DNA from: Actinomycetales bacterium
GTDB lineage: Bacteria > Actinomycetota > Actinomycetes > S36-B12 > UBA5976
Assembly (NCBI GenBank): GCA_018970205.1
Contig: JAGWWW010000011.1
Coordinates: 1 to 44,563 of the forward strand
DNA length: 44,563 nucleotides
Direction: 5' to 3'
The notes beneath the pieces were generated by a model. It did not search any database. It had not been told where the DNA came from and saw nothing but the letters and a program-made list of their open reading frames with translations. Positions 8,998 to 18,125 of the stretch are shown piece by piece (within the stretch, counting starts at the first letter, position 1; every line of letters begins with the position of its first letter). The position numbers were made by a program, and so were the translations under genes.

Positions 8998-9137
8998 ACG
9001 GCGCGATCGCGCTCGCAGCACGGATCCCTGCACGGCCGCTGCGCTCGCGGCAACGACCCAGCGGCCACACACGGATCATCGCTTCACTGGCCGTCGCGCG
9101 ACGTGGCCGAGCACCGCGCTCGCAGTGTCTGAGCCGG

Positions 9138-10862
9138 TCAGCGCATCGCCAGCCGCTCGCGGGCCTTGTCTGCCGTGATGCTCGAACGCAGCGACTCAAA
9201 CCGCGCGCCCACCAGCACCAACACCACGCCGGCGGCGGCGAACGAGACCCACTTCGGGATGGATGTGTTCGGGTCCGAGAGCGGCTGGAAGGCCACGATG
9301 ACGGCGGCGAGTGTCCCGGTGAGCAGCAGCCCGCCTAGGTTCATCAGCGTGCCGACAACCAGCATCGCCACCGTCGCCGCGAGCACCAGCCAGAACCGCG
9401 TGCCCGGCGAGGTGCCGAGGGCGGCGAAGCAGGACGGAATCAACCCCACGACGGCCGCCGGGCCGAGCCAGACGACGCTGGGCAAATTCGGCAGCAGCGA
9501 CAGCGCGAGCAGCCCGATGCCTAGAGTGACGACGGCGAACGGCAGCGTGTACTGCTCCAGGCTCGACGCGTCGGCCAAGTCCAGCGCCTGGCCCACTGCG
9601 ACGAGGCTGATGGGCCACGCGGGCAGCAGCAGCCAGGCACGTCGCTCGCTCGGCGCCAGCCAGACCAGCGCGATGGCGGTGGCCGCCGAGACGGCGAGCG
9701 TGAACCACATGTGGGTGCGCTCCACGAGATCCTCGAAGGCGATGTTCGCCACCACCAACCACGAGATGTAGGCGACCAGCACGCTCCACGGCTTGGCCCA
9801 CGACGTCTCCGGGCGCATGAGCAGCAACGCCAACGCCGCCGCGTACACCGCGACGCAGCCCCAGAGGCTCAGGAACGTCAGACCGGCCGTGCCCGCCAGT
9901 GCCAGCGGAACCAGCACCGGGACCGCGATGCGGGTGCGCTCATGGGTGTGCGCCAGCCAACTGAAGACGGCGTAGACGCCGGCCCACGCCAGACAGACAC
10001 TCCACGCCGGCACCCACGGCAGCGATGACAGTGTGTACACCGCCGTGGTCGCGCCGAGCAGCGATGCGAGCGCGAACTGGCCCAGATGGCCCTCAGGGAA
10101 GAACCGCACCCGCTGCTGGTACGCCAGCAGCGCGAGCACGCCGATCGGTGCCCCCACCACGGCGTTGGCAAGGCCGTGGTTCAGTGACGTCTCGCCGTTG
10201 AGGGTCATGACCAGCCAGACCGACGCGAGCACCGGGGTGAGCGCAGCGAAGACCGCGCCGAGGAAAGACCACACCCGCACTCGCCAGGTGAGCGCCGCGG
10301 AGAGCAACACGACTGCAGTCGTCGCGGCTGCGGTTGTCGGGAACCAACGGTCGAAGGCCCACCAGTGTCCGTCGCTGAACGCCATGGAGAGCCAGAACAG
10401 CATGAACCACCAGGCGCCGGCAGTGGCCAACGCCATCGCGCCGGAGGTGGCGCTCATCCGCTCGCGCAGGCGCACGGTGACCCAGCCGGTGCCGAGGATG
10501 AGCGCGATCTGGATGGGCAGCGCCCATGCGCTCTCGATGATGGCGCTGAACGCCGCGATTCCGGCGACGATGAGGAACCCGCCGACCGCGAGGATGATCT
10601 GGTAGGCGGCCGGCCCGTGGTGCACTTCGGCCGGCGCGGCAGGCCGCTCGCCTGCGGCAATCTTCGTCTCGAGGTCAGCGAGCCGCTGCTGCCACTGCGG
10701 AAGGCCGCGGCGGAGGTAGTCCGCCTCGATGAGGTACGAGGTCGCGGCGGTGAAGCCGCAGGAGCACGCCGTCTCGGTGGAGCCGGCGTCGATGGCGAGA
10801 TCCCGTGCACACCTTGGGCATGCGACCGTCGGGGTCTTCGCTGGCTCTCGCAGGTCGTCCAT
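9138..10862 (-). CDS. Large polytopic membrane protein with N-terminal zinc ribbon
   Basis: The 574-residue protein begins with a probable zinc ribbon (CPRC at about 15-18 and CSCG about 15 residues later). A helical linker of about 60 residues follows, then roughly 14 hydrophobic segments that fill the rest. The architecture resembles actinobacterial DUF2157-like or SCO7460-type integral membrane proteins, whose function is not established. Start ATG 10860-10862 is chosen because GGAGG lies 5 bases upstream; an in-frame GTG or ATG further up (10901) lacks a ribosome site. It is divergent from the GH13 gene, and the 242-base gap between them contains a LacI-type operator. Confidence 0.75.
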   Translation of the reverse strand: MDDLREPAKTPTVACPRCARDLAIDAGSTETACSCGFTAATSYLIEADYLRRGLPQWQQRLADLETKIAAGERPAAPAEVHHGPAAYQIILAVGGFLIVAGIAAFSAIIESAWALPIQIALILGTGWVTVRLRERMSATSGAMALATAGAWWFMLFWLSMAFSDGHWWAFDRWFPTTAAATTAVVLLSAALTWRVRVWSFLGAVFAALTPVLASVWLVMTLNGETSLNHGLANAVVGAPIGVLALLAYQQRVRFFPEGHLGQFALASLLGATTAVYTLSSLPWVPAWSVCLAWAGVYAVFSWLAHTHERTRIAVPVLVPLALAGTAGLTFLSLWGCVAVYAAALALLLMRPETSWAKPWSVLVAYISWLVVANIAFEDLVERTHMWFTLAVSAATAIALVWLAPSERRAWLLLPAWPISLVAVGQALDLADASSLEQYTLPFAVVTLGIGLLALSLLPNLPSVVWLGPAAVVGLIPSCFAALGTSPGTRFWLVLAATVAMLVVGTLMNLGGLLLTGTLAAVIVAFQPLSDPNTSIPKWVSFAAAGVVLVLVGARFESLRSSITADKARERLAMR

Positions 10863-11010
10863 GACTGCCTCCAGTGCCTCGACACGGGGTTCGCGCCGCA
10901 TCAGTACGGCTCGAGCCCGCTCCTGATTGCAAGATACCCCGCCACCGGGCGCGCCGACCGCTCATCGTGCCGGCTCGCTGCTGGGCGGACGTTTGCCTCG
11001 CACGACCGGC

Positions 11011-11022
11011 GAAAGCGCTTTC
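11011..11022. promoter_or_regulatory. Putative LacI/GalR-family operator
   Basis: GAAAGCGCTTTC is a perfect 12-bp palindrome with the central CG flanked by AAGCGCTT, typical of LacI-family and CcpA-like sites. It lies 83 bases before the alpha-glucosidase start, in the divergent gap with the zinc-ribbon membrane protein gene. No LacI-family gene is present in the window. Confidence 0.6.
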
Positions 11023-11104
11023 TCGCATTCGGCTCCTGAATCGTCGTGCGCGCCGGGTGGTCGCGCTCTTGCGCGGCTGCGCATCTGTGCAAGGCTGCGC
11101 CGCC

Positions 11105-12940
11105 GTGACGACAACCCATACCGATGTTTCCGCCCCTGTCGACGTCTGCGCCGACGCGCCGCCGCAACTCTTCGCGCCGGCCGGCGACCTCTCCCACCGC
11201 GTGCCCGCAGCGCAACACGCAGACAACTGGTGGCGGCACGCGGTCGTCTACGAGATTTACCCGCGCTCGTTCGCAGACAGCGACGGCGACGGCCACGGCG
11301 ACCTGCGCGGAGCGCGCAGCCGGCTCGCCTATCTCGCGCACCTCGGCGTCGACGCGATCTGGTTCAACCCGTTCTACGTCTCTCCGCTGCTCGACGGCGG
11401 CTACGACGTCGCGGACTACCGCGACATCGACCCGGTGTTCGGCTCCCTGGCCGAGGTTGAGGCGCTCATCCGCGACTGCCACGCGTACGGCCTGAAAGTC
11501 ATCTTCGACATCGTGCCGAACCACTCCTCGTGGGAGCACCGCTGGTTCAAAGAGGCACTGGCGACCGAGCCCGGCAGTGACGCCTGGGCGCGGTATCACT
11601 GCGTGCGTGGCGCCGGCGAGAACGGCGAGCAGCCTCCGAACAACTGGCGCAGCGTGTTCGGCGGCAACGCCTGGACGCAGATCAAGACGCAGGACGGTGA
11701 GGACTCCGGCTGGTGGTACCTGCACATCTTCGACTCCTCGCAGCCGGACCTGAACTGGGACCACCCGGATGTGCACGCGGAGTTCGAGTCCACGTTACGT
11801 TTCTGGTTCGAGCGCGGTGTCGACGGCTTCCGCATCGACGTCTCCCACGGGTTGGTGAAAGCCGACGGCTACCCGGACTACCCTGCTGAAGCAGAGCGCG
11901 CGGTGCACGATCACGAGGGCCATCTCATCGACTACGTGCCGCTGCCGCACTGGGACCAGGACGGCGTGCACGAGATCTACCGCGCCTGGCGCCGGGTCGC
12001 GGACGAGTACTCGCCGTCGCGCTCGTTCGTCGGCGAGGTGTGGGTGGACACCGACACCCGGCGCGCGCGCTACCTGCGCCCCGACGAGCTGCACCTGGCA
12101 TTCAACTTCAGCCACCTCGGCGCGAAGTGGGACGCGGCCGACATCCGTGAGCGCGTGACCAAGCCGCTGAGCGAGGACATCGCCGTCGGCGCACCGACCA
12201 CGTGGGTGCTGGAGAACCACGACGTGCCGCGAGTGGTGACGCGCTACTCCGGCTCGGTGCTCCCCGGCGGCAACGCCGGCGACGAGGACGCCGACGGCCC
12301 GCGCCGGCTCACCCCGCTCACCGCGGAACAGTTGCAGACCGGCACCCGGCGCGCCCGTGCGGCGAACCTGTTCATGCTCGCGCTGCCCGGCTCGGCGTAC
12401 ATCTACAACGGCCAGGAACTCGGCTTGTTCGAGGTCGTGGACCTGCCCGACGAGGTGCGCCAAGACCCGGTGTGGTTCCGCACCAACGGCTCGGTGGTGG
12501 GCCGCGACGGCTGCCGGGTGCCGATGCCGTGGAGCCCGGACACATCGACCTACGCCTTCGGTCCTGACGGCTCCACAGCCTCGTGGCTGCCGCAGCCGGA
12601 ACTATGGGGGTCATTGTCGGTGACGGCGCAACAAGGAGTCGCCGGCTCGATGCTGGAGCTCTTCCGCGCGGCCATCGCCGTGCGCAAAGCCCACGCAGCA
12701 TTCGGCGAGACGAGCCTGACCTGGCGCGACGACATCCGCGATGAGATCGCCCCAGGCCGCGACGACGTGCTGGTGGTGCAGGTCGGCGACGCCGACCCCG
12801 GCGCGCCGCAGGCGCTTGTGGTGCTCGTCATCGGCGAGCACCCGGTGGACCGACCTGCCGGGGAGGTGCTGGTGGCCAGCGAACCGCTCGACGCGGCGAG
12901 CATTCCGGGGCAGTCCTGCACCTGGTTCGACCTCGCCTGA
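11105..12940 (+). CDS. aglA: Alpha-glucosidase / GH13 glycoside hydrolase
   Basis: The 611-residue enzyme hydrolyses terminal alpha-glucosidic bonds in maltose or maltodextrins (possibly also sucrose or trehalose). GH13 motifs appear in order: VVYEIYPRSFADSDGDG, AIWFNPFYVSP, IFDIVPNHSS (region I), GFRIDVSHGL with the nucleophilic Asp (region II), FVGEVWVD with the acid Glu (region III) and LENHDVPR with the transition-state Asp (region IV). The acidic insert NAGDEDADGPRRLTP is typical of this actinobacterial subgroup. GTG 11105 is preferred: upstream sequence in the same frame does not look coding, and a weak AAGGCT box precedes it by 8 bases. A LacI-type operator lies upstream and a hairpin directly follows the stop. 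The exact substrate is uncertain. Confidence 0.93.
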   Translation: MTTTHTDVSAPVDVCADAPPQLFAPAGDLSHRVPAAQHADNWWRHAVVYEIYPRSFADSDGDGHGDLRGARSRLAYLAHLGVDAIWFNPFYVSPLLDGGYDVADYRDIDPVFGSLAEVEALIRDCHAYGLKVIFDIVPNHSSWEHRWFKEALATEPGSDAWARYHCVRGAGENGEQPPNNWRSVFGGNAWTQIKTQDGEDSGWWYLHIFDSSQPDLNWDHPDVHAEFESTLRFWFERGVDGFRIDVSHGLVKADGYPDYPAEAERAVHDHEGHLIDYVPLPHWDQDGVHEIYRAWRRVADEYSPSRSFVGEVWVDTDTRRARYLRPDELHLAFNFSHLGAKWDAADIRERVTKPLSEDIAVGAPTTWVLENHDVPRVVTRYSGSVLPGGNAGDEDADGPRRLTPLTAEQLQTGTRRARAANLFMLALPGSAYIYNGQELGLFEVVDLPDEVRQDPVWFRTNGSVVGRDGCRVPMPWSPDTSTYAFGPDGSTASWLPQPELWGSLSVTAQQGVAGSMLELFRAAIAVRKAHAAFGETSLTWRDDIRDEIAPGRDDVLVVQVGDADPGAPQALVVLVIGEHPVDRPAGEVLVASEPLDAASIPGQSCTWFDLA

Positions 12941-12962
12941 CCCGCATACAGCCCGATGCGGG
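12941..12962 (+). terminator. Hairpin directly after the alpha-glucosidase gene
   Basis: CCCGCAT and ATGCGGG form a perfect 7-bp stem with an 8-base loop, starting at the base after the stop codon. There is no T-run, so its efficiency is uncertain. Confidence 0.45.
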
Positions 12963-13189
12963 CGCGCACCGGGTTGGACGTCGTGCTCTGCTGTCGCGTG
13001 AAGGGCGCCGACCACGTCGAAGTCCCGCAAGCCCAGCACCCGCGCTGCCGCCGCGCGTGTGAGGGGACTCCGACTGACCCTTGGTGCGCTGCCGATTCGT
13101 GAATTGACGTGCAACATCGGCCGACCGTGGACGGACCGTCGAGCGCGCCCCGGTGCGCGGCATCGGCGCGGCTGGGCAAGGATGAACCC

Positions 13190-13837
13190 ATGCCGTCCTT
13201 GACCCTGGCCAAGCCGGAGATGCTGTTCCTCGCGGGCTACCTGCGCCAACTCACCCGCTGGAGCCCCGACGCCGCCGTGCGCGTGCAGTCGCGCGGGAAG
13301 GTCGCCGGCTTCTACGGCGGGCCGCTGGAGTCGGTCATCACCCTCATCAGCCTGCCGCTAGCGGCGCCGGCGGAGGAGTTCGACACCGTCGTCAGCGCCG
13401 GGCGCATGCGCGACCTCATCGGCGACGTTCGGTCGTTGGAGGCGGCCACCGAACTCACGCTGCCGGACGAAACTTCGCTCCCGCCGATTCTCGGGGTGCT
13501 GCCGCCGAGCAGCGGGTGGTCGCCTCCGTTCACGACAACTGCCGGTGACTTAGCGGCGAAGGTCGACCCGCAGATCGAGTCGCTCAGCGTGAGCACCGAG
13601 CTCTTGCCGCAGGCCCACCGCGACGACCACATCCGTGAGCGCTGGGCGACGCCGGAGTGGTCGGCGCTGCCGTTCGGCATGCTGCACGCTGCTCGGGCGC
13701 ACGGCTTCCTCAACCTCGCGCCGGTGCAGGTCGGGGCGAGCACCAACGGCCCGTGGAAGCGGCTGCTGTCCCCTGCTGGGCAGGTGTTCGCGCGGGTCTC
13801 CGACGGCCTAGCGCGCCTGCTCGTGGTGAAGGACTGA
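13190..13837 (+). CDS. Conserved-looking actinobacterial protein of unknown function
   Basis: The 215-residue protein has no membrane segment or signal peptide. Its recognisable features are the N-terminal MPSLTLAKPEMLFLAGYLRQLTRW, FYGGPLESVITLISLPL and the region FDTVVSAGRMRDLIGD. A mixed alpha/beta body with a Pro-rich segment (PPILGVLPPSSGWSPP) follows, then the C-terminal ARAHGFLNLAP. ATG 13190 follows AAGGA by about 7 bases, which settles the start over longer upstream frames. It is convergent with the acetyltransferase gene, with only 12 bases between the stops. I do not recognise a characterised family; proteins of this shape occur as hypotheticals in Streptomyces-like genomes (recollection). 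Confidence 0.75.
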   Translation: MPSLTLAKPEMLFLAGYLRQLTRWSPDAAVRVQSRGKVAGFYGGPLESVITLISLPLAAPAEEFDTVVSAGRMRDLIGDVRSLEAATELTLPDETSLPPILGVLPPSSGWSPPFTTTAGDLAAKVDPQIESLSVSTELLPQAHRDDHIRERWATPEWSALPFGMLHAARAHGFLNLAPVQVGASTNGPWKRLLSPAGQVFARVSDGLARLLVVKD

Positions 13838-13849
13838 CGGGTTAGGCAC

Positions 13850-14284
13850 TCACCAGCGGCTTTGTAGCCAGACGCTGTCCTCAATCTCGAACCCGCGCGC
13901 GAGCCAGAAGTCCCTGGCCTCGGCGTTGGCGGCCTCGGTCTCCAGGAACACCCGCGCGGCGCCGTGCTCCTTCGCCGCCGCCACGACCGCTTCCAGCAGT
14001 TCACTTCCCAGCCCCTGCCCAGGCAGTTCGATGAACATCTCGTCGAGCAGCGACTCGCGCCCGCCACACTCGATGGACCAACCCCAGGTGAGCACGGCGT
14101 AACCGACGACGGCGCCGTGATGCTCGCTGACCAACACGACCCCGTGGGTGTCGTCGCCGAGCAGGCCCTCGAATCCGCGGCGGGCGCGCTCAGGAACCCA
14201 CTGTGCGTGGTCAGCGGCGCAGTACAACTCCCCCAGCCGCGTCAACTCATCAATGTCGCCCGGAACTGCGCGCCTGACACTCAT
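13850..14284 (-). CDS. GNAT-family N-acetyltransferase
   Basis: The 144-residue single-domain protein shows the GNAT order: N-terminal VRRAVPGDIDELTRL, beta strands VVLVSEHHGAVVGYAVL, LDEMFIELPGQGLGSELLEAVVAAAKEHG with the acetyl-CoA pyrophosphate loop (Q-G-L-G-S), and LETEAANAEARDFWLARGFEI. The acceptor substrate cannot be predicted. It starts 23 bases after the ettA stop on the same strand, so the two probably form an operon. Translation starts at ATG 14282-14284. Confidence 0.9.
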   Translation of the reverse strand: MSVRRAVPGDIDELTRLGELYCAADHAQWVPERARRGFEGLLGDDTHGVVLVSEHHGAVVGYAVLTWGWSIECGGRESLLDEMFIELPGQGLGSELLEAVVAAAKEHGAARVFLETEAANAEARDFWLARGFEIEDSVWLQSRW

Positions 14285-14307
14285 GACGTCACTGCCGCAG
14301 GCGGGGC

Positions 14308-15993
14308 CTAGTTGCGGGTGAGCTTGCGGTAGGTGGCGCGGTGCGGTCGGGCGGCCTCGGCGCCCAGGCGCGCGATCTTGTTCTGCTCATACGACTCGAA
14401 GTTGCCCTCGAACCAGAACCACTGCGAGTCGCCCTCGTACGCGAGGATGTGGGTGGCGATGCGGTCCAGGAACCAGCGGTCGTGGCTGGTGATGACGGCG
14501 CAGCCGGGGAACTCCAGCAGCGCGTTCTCCAGGCTGCCGAGGGTCTCCACATCGAGGTCGTTGGTCGGCTCGTCGAGCAGCAGCAGGTTCCCGCCCTGCT
14601 TCAGCGTCAGCGCGAGGTTGAGGCGGTTGCGCTCGCCGCCGGAGAGCACGTTCGCTGGCTTCTGCTGGTCGGGGCCCTTGAAGCCGAACGCGGAGACGTA
14701 GGCGCGCGAGGGCATCTCGACCGCTCCGACCTTCATCCAGTCCAGTCCGTCGGAGACGACCTCCCAGACGTTCTTACCGCCCTCAAGGCCGGCGCGGCCC
14801 TGGTCGACGTAAGAGAGCTTCACGGTCTCACCGACCTTGAGCACGCCGGAGTCCGGCATCTCGCCCTCGCCGGTGGCCGCGCCGACGATCATCTTGAACA
14901 GCGTGGTCTTGCCGACGCCGTTGGGGCCGATGACGCCGACGATGCCGTTGCGCGGCAGGGTGAAGGAGAGGTTGTCCATGAGCAGCCGGTCGCCGAAGCC
15001 CTTGACCAGTTTGTCGACCTCCACGACCACGTTGCCCAGGCGCGGGCCCGGGGGGATCTGGATTTCCTCGAAGTCGAGCTTGCGCATCTTGTCGGCCTCA
15101 GCGGCCATCTCTTCGTAGCGCTCCAGCCGCGCGCGGCTCTTGGTCTGGCGCGCCTTGGCGTTGGAGCGCACCCAGTCGAGCTCGTCCTCGAGGCGCTTCT
15201 TCATCTTCGCGTCTTTCGCGCCCTCGATCTTCAGGCGCGTGGCCTTGGTGTCGAGGTAGGTCGAATAGTTGCCCTCGTACGGGTAGCAGCGGCCTCGGTC
15301 GAGCTCCAGGATCCACTGTGCGACGTTGTCAAGGAAGTAACGGTCGTGTGTGATGGCGACGACGGTGCCGGGGTACTTCTCAAGGTGCTGCTCCAACCAC
15401 TGCACGCTCTCGGCGTCGAGGTGGTTGGTGGGTTCGTCTAGCAGCAGCAGGTCCGGCTGCTGAAGCAGCAGCTTGCACAGCGCGACCCGGCGGCGCTCAC
15501 CTCCGGAGAGAACAGTGACGTCAGCGTCCGGCGGCGGGCAGCGCAGCGCGTCCATCGCCTGCTCGAGTTGGCTGTCGAGGTCCCAGGCGTTGAGGTGGTC
15601 GATCTTCTCCTGCAACTTGCCCATCTCAGACATGAGCGCGTCGAAGTCCGCATCCGGCTCGGCCATCTGTGCGCTGATCTCGTTGAAGCGGTCAAGCATT
15701 GCCTTGGTCTCGGCCACACCCTCCTCGACGTTGCCGAGCAGGTCTTTCTCGGGGTTGAGTTGCGGCTCCTGGGAGAGGATGCCCACGGTGTAGCCGGGGC
15801 TGAGCATGCCGTCGCCGTTGCTCAGCGGCTCGATGCCGGCCATCACCTTCAACAGCGTGGACTTACCGGCGCCGTTGGGGCCGACCACGCCGATCTTCGC
15901 GCCGGGGAAGAACGCCAGGGTCACGTCGTCAAGGACGACCTTGTCGCCATGCGCTTTGCGCGCCTTCTTCAGGGTGTAAATGAACTCAGCCAC
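14308..15993 (-). CDS. ettA: ABC-F translational throttle protein EttA
   Basis: This 561-residue soluble ABC-F protein carries two nucleotide-binding domains and no membrane part. It binds the ribosomal E site and gates elongation according to energy state. Domain 1 has GPNGAGKST (Walker A), LSGGERRRVALCKLLL (signature) and LLLDEPTNHLDA (Walker B). The linker is the positively charged P-site-tRNA-interaction region, rich in KKRLEDELDWVRSNAKARQTKSRARL. Domain 2 has GPNGVGKTT, LSGGERNRLNLALTLK and LLLDEPTNDLD. Length and the YNEY-like start MAEFIYTLKKARK match EttA. The start is a GTG (15991-15993) with TAGGCT 8 bases upstream and no Shine-Dalgarno. The acetyltransferase gene follows in the same direction. 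Confidence 0.96.
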   Translation of the reverse strand: MAEFIYTLKKARKAHGDKVVLDDVTLAFFPGAKIGVVGPNGAGKSTLLKVMAGIEPLSNGDGMLSPGYTVGILSQEPQLNPEKDLLGNVEEGVAETKAMLDRFNEISAQMAEPDADFDALMSEMGKLQEKIDHLNAWDLDSQLEQAMDALRCPPPDADVTVLSGGERRRVALCKLLLQQPDLLLLDEPTNHLDAESVQWLEQHLEKYPGTVVAITHDRYFLDNVAQWILELDRGRCYPYEGNYSTYLDTKATRLKIEGAKDAKMKKRLEDELDWVRSNAKARQTKSRARLERYEEMAAEADKMRKLDFEEIQIPPGPRLGNVVVEVDKLVKGFGDRLLMDNLSFTLPRNGIVGVIGPNGVGKTTLFKMIVGAATGEGEMPDSGVLKVGETVKLSYVDQGRAGLEGGKNVWEVVSDGLDWMKVGAVEMPSRAYVSAFGFKGPDQQKPANVLSGGERNRLNLALTLKQGGNLLLLDEPTNDLDVETLGSLENALLEFPGCAVITSHDRWFLDRIATHILAYEGDSQWFWFEGNFESYEQNKIARLGAEAARPHRATYRKLTRN

Positions 15994-16001
15994 GAGGGGC
16001 G

Positions 16002-16007
16002 AGCCTA
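16002..16007 (-). promoter_or_regulatory. -10 element of ettA, probable leaderless start
   Basis: TAGGCT on the minus strand lies 8 bases before the GTG at 15993. Confidence 0.45.
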
Positions 16008-16105
16008 TCGGGGCGTGCGGGAACGTTAGGGAGAGTGCGGCGGGTTCGCGGCCTAGGTGCGGGCGGGTAGGTGCGGGGCAGGTGAGTCCAGAGCCAGTGG
16101 GTCCC

Positions 16106-16150
16106 GAGCCGCCAAGTGCAGAGCCGCCAAGTGCAGAGCCGCCAAGGGCA
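16106..16150. repeat. Three-copy 15-bp tandem repeat
   Basis: The unit GAGCCGCCAAGTGCA occurs at 16106-16120 and 16121-16135. A third copy at 16136-16150 differs by a single base (GGG instead of GTG). It lies in the gap upstream of ettA and downstream of the hydrolase gene. Confidence 0.9.
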
Positions 16151-16301
16151 ACGCGGTCTTGCCGATTGGCCCCAGGGCGCGCCGCATCGCCCTAGCCGGG
16201 CTGGCAAACGCCAGCGCTACGTCAAGTGCGCCGCGGTGAAGCGCCGACAGGCGCCGCGTCGGACCACACCAGTTCCAGACTGCCGCGGCCAATCGCCGGC
16301 G

Positions 16302-18113
16302 CTACGCCGACACAGCCCGCGCGTCCGCCGTCAACGGGCGCTGACTGAGGCTGCAGGAGGTGACAGCGCCCGAGGTCGCATCGATCGCAACCGCCAACTC
16401 CCACACGAGGTGCGCGCTGTGCAACTCGAAGGTCGCGCTGTGCGCGGAGGCGGATGTGACCGGGACTGGGTTGAGTGTCGCGGCACCATCGAGGGCGAAT
16501 GCCAGTCGGGCGGCGCGCAGCAACGGCTCGGCGTCCAGCGCCTCGGCCGCGGTCAGGGCCGCCGGCCAGTGCGGGTGCGCGGTGGAGAGCGCGTCCTGCA
16601 ACGCACGGGCTGCCGCCAGCAGCGCCTCGCTGGGTTGGTGCACAGCGCGGATGTTCAGGGTCTGCACATTCTGCGGCCGCTGCGGGGTGAGCCGGATCTC
16701 GGCGCGCAGCCAGCCAGTCGCCCCCTCTCGCCACCAGATGAGGTGTGAGCCGCTCGTGCCAGTCACACGTGAGCGCCCGGGCTGCAACGGGCCGGTGACT
16801 GCCAGCGCCGCTTCCACCGCTGCGCGCCGCGTCGCGCGCGGGATGTCCGCATCGAAGTTTGCGCTGACCACACCGTCGAGCGCGGCGTCATCCCACGCGT
16901 CGAGCACCGCGTCGACCACATCGCTCGCGGCCCGACACGCATCAGTGGTCGTGATGGTCCGAGTCGGGGAATCGGTCTTCAGGAGCAAGTCCCGAAGCAT
17001 CGCGGTCGCAACCCGGAACGCCCCGCCGTAGCGGCCGTTGGTCAACGCCACCACCCCGATTCCGGACTCCGGGTGCCAGCACATGTGGGTGCCGAACCCA
17101 GGGTAGCCGCCGGAGTGCCCGACGGTGACACCGATGCGCGGGTCGTCGGTCACGACCAACCCGAACCCATACATCGCGTTGGAGACCGTGAACGGCTCCT
17201 CGCCCGTGGTCGCGGCGATGCTGACCGGCACCTTGCGTGCCCCCTGCTGCATCTCACGCAGCGACGCCCGGCTCAGCGGCATCGCCTGGTCGTGCTCGTC
17301 GCGCGCGGGGAAGGCCGATGACATCACGCCCACCCAGCGCGCGAGGTCGTTGCAACTGCTGAAAAGTCCGCCGAGCGCGGCGAACTCGCCGGTCTCAGAG
17401 GTGAGTTCCACCTGCCAGCGGTCGTCGCGGAAGAAGTGGCCGTCGGCGAGGTGTTCCTGCGGCACATCACCGGCGCGGAAGCCGCTGCTGCTCATGCCCA
17501 GCGGCTGCAGGATGTTCGCGGTGATGAAGTCCTGGAACTGCGTCCCGGATGCGTTGGTGATGACGCGGCCGAGCATCGTGTAGCCGAGGTTGGAGTATTC
17601 GAAGGTCGTGCCGGGGGCATCGTTGAAGGTGAAGCCCCCGGCGAGAAGCGCGGAGTACGACTGCGGGGTCATCGGCTCCTCGCGGTCGGCCCACGGGTCG
17701 TCGGTGGGCCAGCCGGCGCTCATCGTCAGCAGGTCCCGGATCGTGGGCATGCGACTGTCCGAGGTCGGAAGCGCAAGACCGCGCAACTCGGGGATGTGCG
17801 CGTCGACCGGGTCGTCCAACCGCAGGTCGCCGCGGTCGCGCAAGATGAGGATCGCCGCAGCCACAAATGACTTCGTCATCGAGGCGATGCGGAACACCGT
17901 GTCGGCGCCGGGAGCCGGGCCGTCTCCCGGCTCTGCAGCGAGTCGTGCCGCCCCTCGCCCGCCGGAGTGGATGACCTGGCCGTCAAGCACGACTGCGTAC
18001 GCCAAGCCTGGGGCGCTGTTAGCAGCCATGAACTCGGTGGCCCGGGTGTCGATGTGGTCAAACTGCGCGACAAGTGCGAGGCGCTTTGCCTCGCGTTCCT
18101 GGTGACGACTCAT
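16302..18113 (-). CDS. Beta-lactamase-fold serine hydrolase (class C / esterase family) with long C-terminal extension
   Basis: The 603-residue protein has the penicillin-binding/class C catalytic set: Ser78-x-x-Lys81 in ASMTK, Tyr173-Ser-Asn175 in FEYSNLGYTML, and the third motif His333-Ser-Gly in VGHSGGYPGF. These are typical of esterases, D-aminopeptidases and lactamase-like peptidases. No signal peptide is visible, so it is probably cytosolic and not a resistance lactamase. The catalytic domain ends near residue 370. About 230 further residues contain a second all-alpha/beta segment that I do not recognise. Start ATG 18113 has TAGCCT 6 bases upstream. It lies divergent from tRNA-Arg. The substrate is unknown. 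Confidence 0.87.
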   Translation of the reverse strand: MSRHQEREAKRLALVAQFDHIDTRATEFMAANSAPGLAYAVVLDGQVIHSGGRGAARLAAEPGDGPAPGADTVFRIASMTKSFVAAAILILRDRGDLRLDDPVDAHIPELRGLALPTSDSRMPTIRDLLTMSAGWPTDDPWADREEPMTPQSYSALLAGGFTFNDAPGTTFEYSNLGYTMLGRVITNASGTQFQDFITANILQPLGMSSSGFRAGDVPQEHLADGHFFRDDRWQVELTSETGEFAALGGLFSSCNDLARWVGVMSSAFPARDEHDQAMPLSRASLREMQQGARKVPVSIAATTGEEPFTVSNAMYGFGLVVTDDPRIGVTVGHSGGYPGFGTHMCWHPESGIGVVALTNGRYGGAFRVATAMLRDLLLKTDSPTRTITTTDACRAASDVVDAVLDAWDDAALDGVVSANFDADIPRATRRAAVEAALAVTGPLQPGRSRVTGTSGSHLIWWREGATGWLRAEIRLTPQRPQNVQTLNIRAVHQPSEALLAAARALQDALSTAHPHWPAALTAAEALDAEPLLRAARLAFALDGAATLNPVPVTSASAHSATFELHSAHLVWELAVAIDATSGAVTSCSLSQRPLTADARAVSA

Positions 18114-18119
18114 ATGCGC

Positions 18120-18125
18120 AGGCTA
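18120..18125 (-). promoter_or_regulatory. -10 element of the serine hydrolase gene, probable leaderless start
   Basis: TAGCCT on the minus strand lies 6 bases before the ATG at 18113, with no Shine-Dalgarno between. Confidence 0.45.

Larger units (their letters stand above)
15994..16301. other. Intergenic region between ettA and the beta-lactamase-fold gene
   Basis: This 308-base stretch holds the ettA promoter, a three-copy 15-bp tandem repeat (16106-16150) and otherwise C+G-rich sequence. Its open frames are low-complexity shadows, and I see no gene. Confidence 0.6.

Noticed and set aside
9001-9012. 12-bp palindrome GCGCGATCGCGC as an operator
   Set aside because: It lies between convergent gene ends, has simple alternating G+C sequence and no promoter nearby.
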